From NCBI RefSeq assembly GCF_016900875.1, contig NZ_JAFEUM010000008.1, positions 62,001 to 126,000 of the forward strand: a stretch of DNA of 64,000 nucleotides, read 5' to 3'. This document shows, piece after piece, positions 42,797-51,633 of this stretch. This DNA is from Vibrio ulleungensis (GTDB lineage Bacteria; Pseudomonadota; Gammaproteobacteria; Enterobacterales; Vibrionaceae). Both the position numbers and the translations under genes were made by a program. The first letter of the stretch is position 1; each line of letters opens with the position of its first letter. The notes under the pieces were generated by a model. It saw only the letters and a program-made list of their open reading frames with translations, searched no databases and had not been told where the DNA came from.

Positions 42797-45424
42797 TTAG
42801 CTTGGGGACAGTTCTTCAACCACATCGGTTAAGTGATCGCGAAGTTCCTCTTCCTCTTGCTGATTAAGCTTACAGCCGCTGGTGGATGAGAGAATGAACA
42901 GATCCTCTGCGCGCTCTCCAATGGTGGTGATCTTGGCTGCGTGCAGATGAATGTCCAAGTCGGCAAAAGCAGAACTGACCTTAGTCAGTAAGCCTGGAGT
43001 GTCTAAGGCTTGGAACTCAACCAAACTGTGTTTATTGGTTTTAGTCGGTAGAAACTCAACACGAGTTTTCACTTTAAAGTGCTTCAAATTTCGAGGGGTA
43101 CGCCTAACACGTAGCGGTTTGGGGGTATTGCTGCAGACAACGCTTGAAACCGCGTTAGCAATCACCAATTGCCTCTCTGAGTCTACAGGGTTGCCATCGC
43201 GATCGAGTACCACAAAGGTATCTAGTACAAATCCATCTTTACTGGTCATGATCTGTGCATCATGAACACTGAGGTTTCGCCGGTCTAGCTCTGCCACGAC
43301 ATCGGCAAATAGCGCAGGTTTATCCTTAGCGTAGACAAAGATTTCGGTGCCACCGCGACTGCTTTTTTTACTGACCAGTACAAGAGGATCATTATGTGGC
43401 TCTGGGGCATTTAAGATCGCCTGTGAGTGCCAGCGAATCTGGTCAGGGGTATGGCGTAGGAAGTAGTCGGCTTTAAATCGACCCCATAAAACTTCAATTT
43501 CGCGAGGGGTAAAATCAAGCTTACGCAGTTTAGCCGACGCCAGTTGCTGCGTGTGGCGGATACGGTCGCGGACATCCACAGGATTTTCAAGCCCGCGACG
43601 CAGAGCGCGCTGGGTTGAATAATACAGCTCTGAAAGCAGGGTTCGTTTCCAACTGTTCCACAGCTCTGGGTTGGTGGCATTTACATCGGCAACCGTTAAA
43701 CAAATGAGGTATTCGAGGTACTCTTCGTCACGAACCGTTTTAGCAAATTCGGTAATCACTTCTGGGTCATGAATATCGCGTTTTTGAGCGGTCACAGACA
43801 TGAGAAGGTGGTTTTTGACTAGCCAAGAGATAAGCTTGGCTTCTGGTTTTGACAATCCATGTTCGATGCCAAATTCATAGGCTTCAATAGCGCCAATTTC
43901 AGAGTGATCGCCGCCGCGGCCTTTACCAATGTCATGAAAAATCGCCGCTAACAGTAGCAGCTCTTTCTTTTGCATGCGCGGAAAGAGTTCGCAACAAATA
44001 GGGTGCTTGTCGTGATTTTTAGCAAAGCTAAAACCATGAATGTGTTTGAGCAGTCGAATACTGTGTTCATCGACGGTGTACACATGGAACAGATCAAACT
44101 GCATCTGCCCAACGATTTGACTCCATTGGGGAAGATACGACGCAAGAACGCCCAAACTGTGCATTAATGGCAAGGCTTTCGTTAGCACATTGGGATGGCG
44201 CATCAGTTGCATGAATTTTTCGCGCGCCTCTGGAATGGCGTTAAGGTAGCGATTTAGCCGTCTGCGTGCGGTGCGCAATTGACGCATGGTTGCTGGTGCA
44301 ACGCCAGTAATGCTTGAATCGTTGGCTATGTGAATAAACATATCCAAAATGGTTTCTGGACGTGCTTGAAATAGAGCGGGCTTACGAGCTTCAATCAATG
44401 CGCCACGACGCTGAAAGTCTGCGCTGATGATTTCGGCTTCGGGAACCACTCCACGATTTAAGATGGCTTGATCAAACAGTTTGATCAGCATTTTGTTGAG
44501 CTCAGAGATTCGACGTAAGGTTCGATAGAACTCTTTCATCATGCGCTCTACGGGCTGATTTTTCTCGCCAGTAAACCCTAAGTGCTCAGCCACCATCGCT
44601 TGATGCCCAAAGGCAAGACGGTTGTCGTAGCGTTTTAGTTCTATGTGCAGTGCAAAACGTACTCGCCACAAATAATCTTGGCACTCAACAAGCTCTCTGT
44701 ATTCAGCGTCGGTCAAAAAGCCATAACGGCTCATTTCGAGCAGTGAGGTTGCACCAAAATGGCGGCGTGCGATCCAACTCAGCGTATGAATGTCTCGCAG
44801 TCCACCAGGGCTGGATTTAATGTCCGGCTCGAGATTGTAGCCTGTGTCGTGATAGCGGGCGTGACGATCGCGCTGTTCTTGCAGTTTTGCTTTATAGAAC
44901 TCTGCGCTAGGCCAGAACTCTGCCGATTCAATGACCGCGTTGAGTTCACTAAAGGCGTGCTCGCTGCCGCAGATCCGACGAGCTTCTTGAAGGTTTGTAG
45001 CAACCGTTAAGTCTTCTCCGCCAATCTTGGCACACTCGGCGACTGTTCTCACCGCGTGACCAACCTCTAAGCGAAGGTCCCAAAGTAGGGTAATAAAAGC
45101 GCTAACCTTTTCACACATGGCCGGATTGGCGGCATTTCGTGTCAGAATTAATATATCGATATCTGACAGTGGGTGCAGCTCAGCACGGCCGTACCCGCCA
45201 ACCGCAACTAGACAGGCATCGCTGTATTGATCAAAGCCAAAGTGTTGCCACATCAACTGCAGCAGTCCATCCATAAACTGGCTGCGTTCTAACACTAATT
45301 CAGAGACGTTTGCAGAACTCAAAAATGCTTGTTTTTGATAGTCAGAAAATTGGTCCAGAATGTTACGAATGGCTTCTGGAGCCATCGTGGTTGTATCAAT
45401 GTTTTTTAGTAATGCCAGTGACAT
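42797..45424 (-). CDS. glnD: Bifunctional uridylyltransferase/uridylyl-removing enzyme
   Basis: GlnD is the primary nitrogen sensor: it adds or removes UMP on PII according to glutamine. The 875-residue protein has the nucleotidyltransferase domain (VGGYGRAELHPLSDIDILIL at about 75-95), a central HD hydrolase domain (AAIFHDIGKGRGGDHSEIG), and two C-terminal ACT domains (TEIFVYAKDKPALFADVVAE; VEFQALDTPGLLTKVSSAFA). The ATG at 45424, with AGGGA 5 bases upstream, fits; an ATG 14 codons earlier adds a Cys-rich extension that is not family-like and is rejected. In most vibrios map is the direct upstream neighbour; here an MFS gene intervenes. Confidence 0.96.
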   Translation of the reverse strand: MSLALLKNIDTTTMAPEAIRNILDQFSDYQKQAFLSSANVSELVLERSQFMDGLLQLMWQHFGFDQYSDACLVAVGGYGRAELHPLSDIDILILTRNAANPAMCEKVSAFITLLWDLRLEVGHAVRTVAECAKIGGEDLTVATNLQEARRICGSEHAFSELNAVIESAEFWPSAEFYKAKLQEQRDRHARYHDTGYNLEPDIKSSPGGLRDIHTLSWIARRHFGATSLLEMSRYGFLTDAEYRELVECQDYLWRVRFALHIELKRYDNRLAFGHQAMVAEHLGFTGEKNQPVERMMKEFYRTLRRISELNKMLIKLFDQAILNRGVVPEAEIISADFQRRGALIEARKPALFQARPETILDMFIHIANDSSITGVAPATMRQLRTARRRLNRYLNAIPEAREKFMQLMRHPNVLTKALPLMHSLGVLASYLPQWSQIVGQMQFDLFHVYTVDEHSIRLLKHIHGFSFAKNHDKHPICCELFPRMQKKELLLLAAIFHDIGKGRGGDHSEIGAIEAYEFGIEHGLSKPEAKLISWLVKNHLLMSVTAQKRDIHDPEVITEFAKTVRDEEYLEYLICLTVADVNATNPELWNSWKRTLLSELYYSTQRALRRGLENPVDVRDRIRHTQQLASAKLRKLDFTPREIEVLWGRFKADYFLRHTPDQIRWHSQAILNAPEPHNDPLVLVSKKSSRGGTEIFVYAKDKPALFADVVAELDRRNLSVHDAQIMTSKDGFVLDTFVVLDRDGNPVDSERQLVIANAVSSVVCSNTPKPLRVRRTPRNLKHFKVKTRVEFLPTKTNKHSLVEFQALDTPGLLTKVSSAFADLDIHLHAAKITTIGERAEDLFILSSTSGCKLNQQEEEELRDHLTDVVEELSPS

Positions 45425-45515
45425 ATCGTTCCCTGTACGCGCAATGCAATGTAAGCACTTTATCAATCTATATGGTCAAGATAAAGCGAGCGTTAGAACA
45501 AAGCAATCGTTACCG

Positions 45516-46775
45516 TTAAAGTGATTGCTCTGCGGTTTGCAAGTGCAGATCTTTTGCCTTGTTTTCGGCTTTAAAATAGAGCCATATCATAATGAGGCAG
45601 ACAACAAAGCATCCTGCAAACAGCCAATTTGAATTTAAGCTTCCGATCATCAATCCACCGACCAAAGGAGCGACAGCAAAACCGAGTGCGCAAAGTGTGG
45701 CGGCGCCGAAGTAGGAACCTCGTAAATGTTCTGGTGCGAGTTTATCAATCTGAACGTTGAGCGTGGGGAACGCAATCACTTCACCGATGCTCAGTACAAA
45801 GCAGGCAATTAGCCAGCCAGCGGGCCAGTGTTCCGGTGTAAATAAAAACCCTAATTGAGCAACAGCCATCAACGCCATCCCTAAACGTGCTCGGAAAAAT
45901 AGAGGCTGTTTTTCTAGCAGTTTTAGGGTTGGAAATTGAAACACAATAATCGTTATGGTGTTGACTAACACTAACCCCGCAATGATTTTCGTTGCCTGCT
46001 CGATGCCAGAACGCACAATAACTTGAGGAATGGAGGATTCGATTTGTGCGTAGACAAACATCATTAGAAAGTTCGCGATCATTAAGCGAATAAAGACAGA
46101 GTCCTTCGCAATGATCCCAAGCGTCCGTGCAAAATTGGGTAAAGCCTCAGCGGAAACGGTCCTTTTATACTGAGTTCGCTCTAAACCAATATAAAGCCAT
46201 AGCGAGTAAACGAGATAAGTCACACCCGTTGCAATAAAGAGTGCTTGAGGTTTATGCAGCGCAAGCGTTATGCCTATTAGCGGACCAATTGCTCCACCTA
46301 AGTTCAAAAGAAAGTAACGGATGTTTAACGCAAGCTCTCGGTCTTTTTTATCAGCAAGGTTATCACCTAAAACGGCTTTGGCGGGGCCTTCGATCATTGG
46401 TCGCATTAACCCTGTTATCAGCACTAATATGTAAAATTGCCACACTTGTGTGGCGACACCGATGCCCGCATAGGTTAACGATGCTAACAAGCTCCCGCAC
46501 ACCATGATTTTTTTGCGGCCAAACTTGTCCGACAGATAGCCCGAATAAAGGCCGGTTAATGAACCAACTAACGCCGAGCTTGAGAGCATAATACCGACCT
46601 CGAGAGCCGACACGCCATAATCGTTGTAGAGGAAAACAATCAGAAATGGCCAAGCCATAAAATAACTGGTTCGTGCTAGCAATGTGCCAGTCAGTACAGT
46701 CCAGACAGAGAAGTTGAAACGGGTAACCCGTTCAAATTGAAAGAGGCTTTGCTGAGATGATTGCGGATCGGTCAT
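45516..46775 (-). CDS. MFS transporter, substrate unknown
   Basis: The 419-residue inner-membrane protein has about 12 hydrophobic helices and the MFS motif A in the loop after helix 2 (GYLSDKFGRKK, residues 79-89). The second motif-like loop lies near helix 8-9. It resembles drug/metabolite proton antiporters (DHA1-like), but it is not MdtH and I cannot name its substrate. It lies between glnD and map, which are usually adjacent in vibrios, so it looks like an insertion at this site. It has no obvious partner genes. Confidence 0.85.
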   Translation of the reverse strand: MTDPQSSQQSLFQFERVTRFNFSVWTVLTGTLLARTSYFMAWPFLIVFLYNDYGVSALEVGIMLSSSALVGSLTGLYSGYLSDKFGRKKIMVCGSLLASLTYAGIGVATQVWQFYILVLITGLMRPMIEGPAKAVLGDNLADKKDRELALNIRYFLLNLGGAIGPLIGITLALHKPQALFIATGVTYLVYSLWLYIGLERTQYKRTVSAEALPNFARTLGIIAKDSVFIRLMIANFLMMFVYAQIESSIPQVIVRSGIEQATKIIAGLVLVNTITIIVFQFPTLKLLEKQPLFFRARLGMALMAVAQLGFLFTPEHWPAGWLIACFVLSIGEVIAFPTLNVQIDKLAPEHLRGSYFGAATLCALGFAVAPLVGGLMIGSLNSNWLFAGCFVVCLIMIWLYFKAENKAKDLHLQTAEQSL

Positions 46776-46975
46776 AGAGTCTCCGTGAGTGATTAGTCCT
46801 TGTGCACAAAATGCACTTCGGTGATCAATATCACATTGGAGTTATGAATGGAATCCTAGGTTTTTCAGTGGGTTAATCTTTGGTGGATAATTTTGAAAAG
46901 GCCACTAGACGCACTATTTTACAAGGTAATTCGCTGCAATAGTGCGCCCAATTACGTGGTGTTTAACTGAATAGA

Positions 46976-47854
46976 TTAAGCGTTATTCATGATGCGAGGG
47001 ATCGATTCATCACTGCGCAATGTTAATACTTCACAACCGGTCGCGGTCACGAGAATGGTATGTTCCCATTGAGCTGAGTTTTTTCCGTCTCCCGTATACA
47101 CGGTCCAGTCATCTTCGGCATCGATACTGCAACCAAATTTACCGGCATTAATCATCGGCTCAATGGTAAAGCACATGCCTTCTTTAAGGATGCGGCGGTC
47201 ATTGTTTTTGTAGTGCACCACTTGCGGTTCTTCGTGGAACTCATTGCCAATGCCGTGACCACAGAAATCTTTAACAATAGAGAACTTAGTACGAGGGTTC
47301 TTTTTGTTGTTTTCTTTGATGTATTTTTCGATAGTGGTGCCAATATCACCGACTGTCGCACCCGGCTTCACTTTCTTCATAGCTAAGTAAAGGCTTTCTT
47401 GGGCTACTAGACAGAGGCGTTTATCTGCTGGGCTAACATCACCAACAAAGAACATTTTCGATGTATCCCCATGGTACCCTTGTGGACGCTCAGTTAAATC
47501 TACGCCGTCTTCGTCCGGAATGATTACTGTAATGTCAATGTTGACGATATCGCCATCCTTAAGAACGGCTGGCTTACTTTTACCTGTTGTGCCCATTTCG
47601 TCTACACTAGCAGGGATACCGTGACAAACAATATGGTTGATTGATGTACAGATAGATTTAGGGAACCCACCGTAATTAAGCGGTGCAGGGTAAGCGCCAT
47701 TTTCGACGGTGAATTCGTGACAAATGCGGTCCAACTCTTCAGTCGTGACCCCAGCTTTCACGTGGGGACCAATCATTTCAAGAACGTCGGCAGCTAGCTT
47801 ACCAGCAATGCGCATGCGTTCGATTTCGGCTTCAGTTTTTATCTTAATTGACAT
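46976..47854 (-). CDS. map: Methionine aminopeptidase, type I
   Basis: Map removes the initiator methionine from nascent proteins. The 292-residue protein has the pita-bread metal site: Asp in DIVNIDITVI, Asp in YHGDTSKMF, His in FCGHGIGNEFHEEP, Glu in CFTIEPMI and Glu in QWEHTILVT. It is about 28 residues longer than E. coli Map; the extra length lies in loops (SVDEMGTTGKSKPAVL and PDEDGVDLTERPQG). It diverges from rpsB, the standard arrangement. Confidence 0.95.
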   Translation of the reverse strand: MSIKIKTEAEIERMRIAGKLAADVLEMIGPHVKAGVTTEELDRICHEFTVENGAYPAPLNYGGFPKSICTSINHIVCHGIPASVDEMGTTGKSKPAVLKDGDIVNIDITVIIPDEDGVDLTERPQGYHGDTSKMFFVGDVSPADKRLCLVAQESLYLAMKKVKPGATVGDIGTTIEKYIKENNKKNPRTKFSIVKDFCGHGIGNEFHEEPQVVHYKNNDRRILKEGMCFTIEPMINAGKFGCSIDAEDDWTVYTGDGKNSAQWEHTILVTATGCEVLTLRSDESIPRIMNNA

Positions 47855-48023
47855 AGGTTTGTAACTAATTCTCGTTTCGTTGGCGCTACTATATCAAGAA
47901 CTGTGCAATTTGTGTATCTACGCGACTCGCTCAAAAAGGGTTAATTAAGTGTCAGGAGGAAGGTCGCTTTCCTTAAACCAAGGCAGTAATTTTCGATAAA
48001 AACTGTGATTTTTTGGCTGAATA

Positions 48024-48032
48024 TGGTATAAA
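48024..48032 (+). promoter_or_regulatory. rpsB promoter, extended -10
   Basis: TGGTATAAA is an extended -10 (TATAAA at 48027-48032), followed by the GC-rich discriminator GCGCGCC typical of stringently controlled ribosomal promoters. The -35 is poor. Confidence 0.6.
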
Positions 48033-48136
48033 GCGCGCCAGAAATTGTACTGTTATCTCCATCCAGTTTTGCACTGTGGCGTTAGCAGATGATTTCATAA
48101 TTAAATTTTTATTAAACTCACACACATTTCGTCACG

Positions 48137-48208
48137 TAATCCGGGGTGCCTGAAATAAGGTCGGAGCTACGGGGAATGTGGAGGCCTAACCCCATAGAGG
48201 AATTTAAA
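48137..48208 (+). promoter_or_regulatory. rpsB leader, likely S2 autoregulatory RNA element
   Basis: The rpsB 5' leader ends with GGGGTGCCTGAAATAAGGTC, then a GGGG...CCCC hairpin (about 48173-48193) directly before AGAGG and the ATG. In E. coli S2 binds the rpsB leader and represses rpsB-tsf. The hairpin is seen; S2 control is inferred by homology. Confidence 0.5.
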
Positions 48209-48940
48209 ATGGCAAACGTATCAATGCGCGATATGCTAAAAGCTGGTGTTCACTTCGGTCACCAAACTCGTTACTGGAACCCAAAAATGAAGCCATTCAT
48301 CTTTGGTGCTCGTAACAAGGTTCATATCATCAACCTAGAGAAAACTGTACCAATGTTCAACGATGCACTAGCTGAGCTAGGCAAAATCGGTGAGAAAAAA
48401 GGTAAAGTTCTTTTTGTTGGTACTAAGCGCGCTGCGTCTGAAGCTGTTAAAGAAGCGGCTATCGCAAGCAACCAATACTACGTAAACAACCGTTGGTTGG
48501 GTGGTATGCTTACTAACTACAAAACTGTTCGTCAGTCTATCAAGCGTCTTAAAGATCTTGAAGCTCAAGCTCAAGACGGCACTTTTGAGAAACTAACTAA
48601 GAAAGAAGCTCTAATGCGTACTCGCGAAATGGAGAAGCTAGAGAAATCTCTTGGTGGTATCAAAGACATGGGCGGTCTTCCTGACGCGCTATTCGTGATC
48701 GACGCTGACCACGAGCACATCGCTGTTAAAGAAGCAAACAACCTAGGTATCCCAGTTTACGCTGTAGTAGATACTAACTCTGATCCAGACGGTGTTGATT
48801 TCATCATCCCTGGTAACGACGATGCAATCCGTGCGGTTCAACTGTACCTTAACGCTGCAGCAACTGCTGTAAACGAAGGTCGTAACCAAGACGTTGCTGT
48901 TGCTTCTGAGAAAGACGGTTTCGTAGAAGAAGCTGAGTAA
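48209..48940 (+). CDS. rpsB: 30S ribosomal protein S2
   Basis: S2 binds late to the small subunit near the mRNA exit and is needed for S1 recruitment. The 243-residue protein shows VSMRDMLKAGVHFGHQTRYW, NPKMKPFIFG, NRWLGGMLTN and DALFVIDADHE. The ATG at 48209 lies 8 bases after AGAGG; an upstream in-frame ATG inside the leader is rejected. Codons are strongly biased (ctt, aac, gct, aaa), as expected for high expression. It heads the rpsB-tsf operon. Confidence 0.98.
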   Translation: MANVSMRDMLKAGVHFGHQTRYWNPKMKPFIFGARNKVHIINLEKTVPMFNDALAELGKIGEKKGKVLFVGTKRAASEAVKEAAIASNQYYVNNRWLGGMLTNYKTVRQSIKRLKDLEAQAQDGTFEKLTKKEALMRTREMEKLEKSLGGIKDMGGLPDALFVIDADHEHIAVKEANNLGIPVYAVVDTNSDPDGVDFIIPGNDDAIRAVQLYLNAAATAVNEGRNQDVAVASEKDGFVEEAE

Positions 48941-48958
48941 TAGCGGCTGTCGCCCTTT

Positions 48959-48998
48959 CTTAGTTTGCGCAGTATAGAACTGCATAAGTCAAACTAAG
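48959..48998 (+). repeat. Long hairpin between rpsB and tsf
   Basis: CTTAGTTTG pairs with CAAACTAAG, and inside it GCAGT pairs with ACTGC. It lies 18 bases after rpsB and may be an RNA processing or stability element that separates S2 from EF-Ts expression. Confidence 0.5.
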
Positions 48999-49011
48999 TG
49001 CTAGTATGCTA

Positions 49012-49041
49012 AGGGGCCAGTAAAATGGCCCCTGATTTTTA
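49012..49041 (+). terminator. Attenuator between rpsB and tsf
   Basis: AGGGGCCA pairs with TGGCCCCT around GTAAAA, followed by GATTTTTA. The T tract is broken, which suits partial termination before tsf. Confidence 0.55.
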
Positions 49042-49071
49042 CCCAAATTAGAATCAACTGAGGAATAGAGA

Positions 49072-49914
49072 ATGGCTGTTACTGCTGCTCTAGTTAAAGA
49101 ACTGCGCGACCGTACTGGCGCAGGTATGATGGATTGTAAAAAAGCTCTAACTGAAACTAACGGTGACGTTGAGCTAGCGATCGAGAACATGCGTAAGTCT
49201 GGTGCTGCTAAAGCTGCTAAAAAAGCAGGCAACGTAGCTGCTGAAGGCGCAATCATCATCAAAGAAGAAAACGGCGTTGCTGCACTTCTTGAAGTGAACT
49301 GTCAAACTGACTTCGTAGCGAAAGACGAAAACTTCACTGCATTCGCAGAGAAAGTAGCGGCTGACGCACTAGCAACTAAAGCGACTGCTGAAGAGCTTAA
49401 AGCTAAGTTTGAAGAAGAGCGTGTTCTTCTTGTTGCTAAAATCGGCGAGAACGTAAACATCCGTCGCGTAGAGTACGTTGAAGGTGCTGCTATCGCTTCT
49501 TACCGTCACGGTGAGAAAATCGGTGTTGTTGTTGCAGGTGAAGGCGATGCTGAAACACTTAAGCACGTTGCAATGCACGTTGCTGCTTCTCGTCCTGAGT
49601 TTGTTAACCCAGAAGACGTACCAGCAGACGTAGTAGAAAAAGAAAAAGCGGTTCAAGTTGAAATCGCAATGAACGAAGGCAAACCAGCTGAAATCGCAGA
49701 GAAAATGGTTATCGGCCGTATGAAGAAATTCACTGGCGAAATCTCTCTAACTGGTCAACCGTTCGTGATGGAGCCTAAGAAATCTGTAGGCGACATCCTA
49801 AAAGAGCGTGGTGCTTCTGTATCTACCTTTGTTCGCCTAGAAGTAGGTGAAGGTATCGATAAAGGCGAAGAAATGAGCTTCGCAGACGAAGTAGCAGCGG
49901 CTCAAAAAGGTTAA
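49072..49914 (+). CDS. tsf: Translation elongation factor Ts
   Basis: EF-Ts recycles EF-Tu by GDP/GTP exchange. The 280-residue protein has the N-terminal UBA-like domain (VKELRDRTGAGMMDCKKALT), the core VNCQTDFVAKDENF and the C-terminal PFVMEPKKSVGDIL. Codon use is highly biased, as in rpsB. GAGGAATAGAGA precedes the ATG. A strong terminator follows, separating it from pyrH. Confidence 0.98.
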   Translation: MAVTAALVKELRDRTGAGMMDCKKALTETNGDVELAIENMRKSGAAKAAKKAGNVAAEGAIIIKEENGVAALLEVNCQTDFVAKDENFTAFAEKVAADALATKATAEELKAKFEEERVLLVAKIGENVNIRRVEYVEGAAIASYRHGEKIGVVVAGEGDAETLKHVAMHVAASRPEFVNPEDVPADVVEKEKAVQVEIAMNEGKPAEIAEKMVIGRMKKFTGEISLTGQPFVMEPKKSVGDILKERGASVSTFVRLEVGEGIDKGEEMSFADEVAAAQKG

Positions 49915-49935
49915 TTCTTTTTGAATTCGTAATTA

Positions 49936-49965
49936 AAAAGACCGTGGCTATGCTGCGGTCTTTTT
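49936..49965 (+). terminator. tsf terminator
   Basis: AAAAGACCG pairs with CGGTCTTTT around an 11-base loop, with a T tail. Confidence 0.85.
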
Positions 49966-50106
49966 ATGAACGGCCTATTATTTTTATTGAACGATGTAAT
50001 CGATTAACTGTGACGAATAAGAGCGTCAAATTAGGCTAATTTGCTTAAAATAGGCGCGCTGTTATTCCTGACCGTTAATATGACTTTTACTAAAAAAGGT
50101 ATCTCC

Positions 50107-50859
50107 ATGACTACAAGTCCAAAACCAGCGTATCAACGTATTTTGTTAAAGCTAAGTGGCGAAGCTCTGCAAGGCGAAGAAGGGTTTGGTATTGATCCAG
50201 CTGTATTGGATCGTATGGCTCAAGAAGTTAAAGAGTTAGTGGAGCTAGGTGTACAAGTGGGTGTGGTCATCGGCGGTGGTAACCTTTTCCGTGGAGCTGG
50301 TCTAGCAGAAGCTGGTATGAACCGCGTTGTGGGTGACCACATGGGTATGTTGGCTACGGTCATGAACGGCCTTGCTATGCGTGACGCACTGCATCGCGCT
50401 TATGTGAATGCACGTGTTATGTCGGCGATTCCTTTAAAAGGTGTTTGTGACGATTACAACTGGGCAGATGCTATTCGTGAATTGCGTCAAGGTCGAGTGG
50501 TTATCTTCTCTGCTGGTACAGGCAACCCATTCTTTACTACCGACTCTGCAGCCTGCTTACGTGGCATTGAAATTGAAGCCGATTTGGTACTAAAAGCAAC
50601 CAAAGTGGACGGCGTGTTTAATGCCGATCCAGTTGCTAACCCAGACGCTGAATTGTATGGTAAGCTTTCTTTCACAGAGGTTTTGGATAAAGAGCTTAAA
50701 GTTATGGATCTTGCTGCATTCACTCTAGCAAGAGACCACAACATGCCTATCCGTGTTTTCAATATGAACAAACCTGGTGCACTTCGCCGCGTTGTTATGG
50801 GCGAGCAAGAAGGCACACTGATTAGCGAACAAGCATCAGCGAGCAGCGCTAAAGCTTAA
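50107..50859 (+). CDS. pyrH: UMP kinase
   Basis: PyrH phosphorylates UMP to UDP. The 250-residue protein is of the amino acid kinase fold: RILLKLSGEALQG, VGVVIGGGNLFRG, VGDHMGMLATVMNGLAMRDA, GTGNPFFTTDSAACLRG and KVDGVFNADP. Start at ATG 50107, preceded by AAGG; an in-frame upstream start at 50041 would add 22 unrelated residues. frr follows 34 bases later; the pair is co-transcribed. UDP products feed UDP-GlcNAc for lipid A and peptidoglycan. Confidence 0.98.
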   Translation: MTTSPKPAYQRILLKLSGEALQGEEGFGIDPAVLDRMAQEVKELVELGVQVGVVIGGGNLFRGAGLAEAGMNRVVGDHMGMLATVMNGLAMRDALHRAYVNARVMSAIPLKGVCDDYNWADAIRELRQGRVVIFSAGTGNPFFTTDSAACLRGIEIEADLVLKATKVDGVFNADPVANPDAELYGKLSFTEVLDKELKVMDLAAFTLARDHNMPIRVFNMNKPGALRRVVMGEQEGTLISEQASASSAKA

Positions 50860-50893
50860 TACGCAGACTAATTTTTGAACTTAAGGTGAACTC

Positions 50894-51451
50894 GTGATTA
50901 ACGAAATCAAAACTGACGCGCAAGAGCGCATGGAAAAAAGTGTTGAAGCGCTAAAAAATAGCTTATCAAAAGTCCGCACTGGTCGTGCGCACCCAAGCCT
51001 ATTGTCTGGCTTGTCGGTTGAGTACTATGGTGCACCGACTCCGCTAAACCAGGTGGCTAACGTTGTTGCAGAAGATGCACGTACACTGGCCATTACAGTA
51101 TTCGACAAAGAGCTTGCTCCAAAAGTAGAAAAAGCAATCCTTCAATCTGATTTGGGTCTTAACCCAATGTCTGCAGGAACTGTTATCCGTGTTCCACTGC
51201 CTCCACTCACGGAAGAGCGTCGTAAAGACCTCGTTAAGATCGTTCGCGGTGAAGCTGAAGGTGGACGTGTAGCGATTCGCAACATTCGTCGTGATGCAAA
51301 TGGCGATCTTAAAGCACTGCTTAAAGACAAAGAAATCTCTGAAGATGAAGATCGTAAAGGTCAAGATGAGATCCAAAAGTTGACTGACGCAGCGGTTAAA
51401 AAAGTAGACGAAGTCTTAGCGGCGAAAGAAAAAGAGTTGATGGAAGTGTAA
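50894..51451 (+). CDS. frr: Ribosome recycling factor
   Basis: RRF splits the post-termination ribosome together with EF-G. The 185-residue protein has the long helical hairpin domain (KTDAQERMEKSVEALKNSL, SKVRTGRAHP) and the small domain with YYGAPTPLNQVANV, then RRDANGDLKALLKDKEISED. Start is GTG at 50894 with TAAGGTG upstream. A terminator follows about 115 bases after the stop. Confidence 0.98.
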   Translation: MINEIKTDAQERMEKSVEALKNSLSKVRTGRAHPSLLSGLSVEYYGAPTPLNQVANVVAEDARTLAITVFDKELAPKVEKAILQSDLGLNPMSAGTVIRVPLPPLTEERRKDLVKIVRGEAEGGRVAIRNIRRDANGDLKALLKDKEISEDEDRKGQDEIQKLTDAAVKKVDEVLAAKEKELMEV

Positions 51452-51565
51452 GCTTTCTCTCTCTGATTGGTAAGATAACCTGCTGATTGCGGCGGATTAT
51501 TGACCGATACAGCCTGGGTGCTTCTCAATTGAGCAACCAATGCGCAAATGTTTGCACCTGAGTAT

Positions 51566-51595
51566 AACGCTGCCTCTTACAGGCAGCGTTTTTGT
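51566..51595 (+). terminator. frr terminator
   Basis: AACGCTGCCT pairs with AGGCAGCGTT around CTTAC, followed by TTTG. Confidence 0.85.
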
Positions 51596-51633
51596 GTTAT
51601 TATCCACAGCTAAAATTTTCTAACGTAAACCTT

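Larger units (their letters stand above)
47855..48208. other. Divergent map/rpsB regulatory region
   Basis: The 354 bases between map and rpsB hold no gene. They contain the rpsB promoter and leader listed below, and must contain the map promoter, for which TATAGT on the minus strand near 47895 is a weak candidate. Confidence 0.6.

Noticed and set aside
51541..51556. PurR-like palindrome TGCGCAAATGTTTGCA before uppS
   Set aside because: The central CG needed by PurR is TG, and it lies just before the frr terminator with no purine gene next to it.
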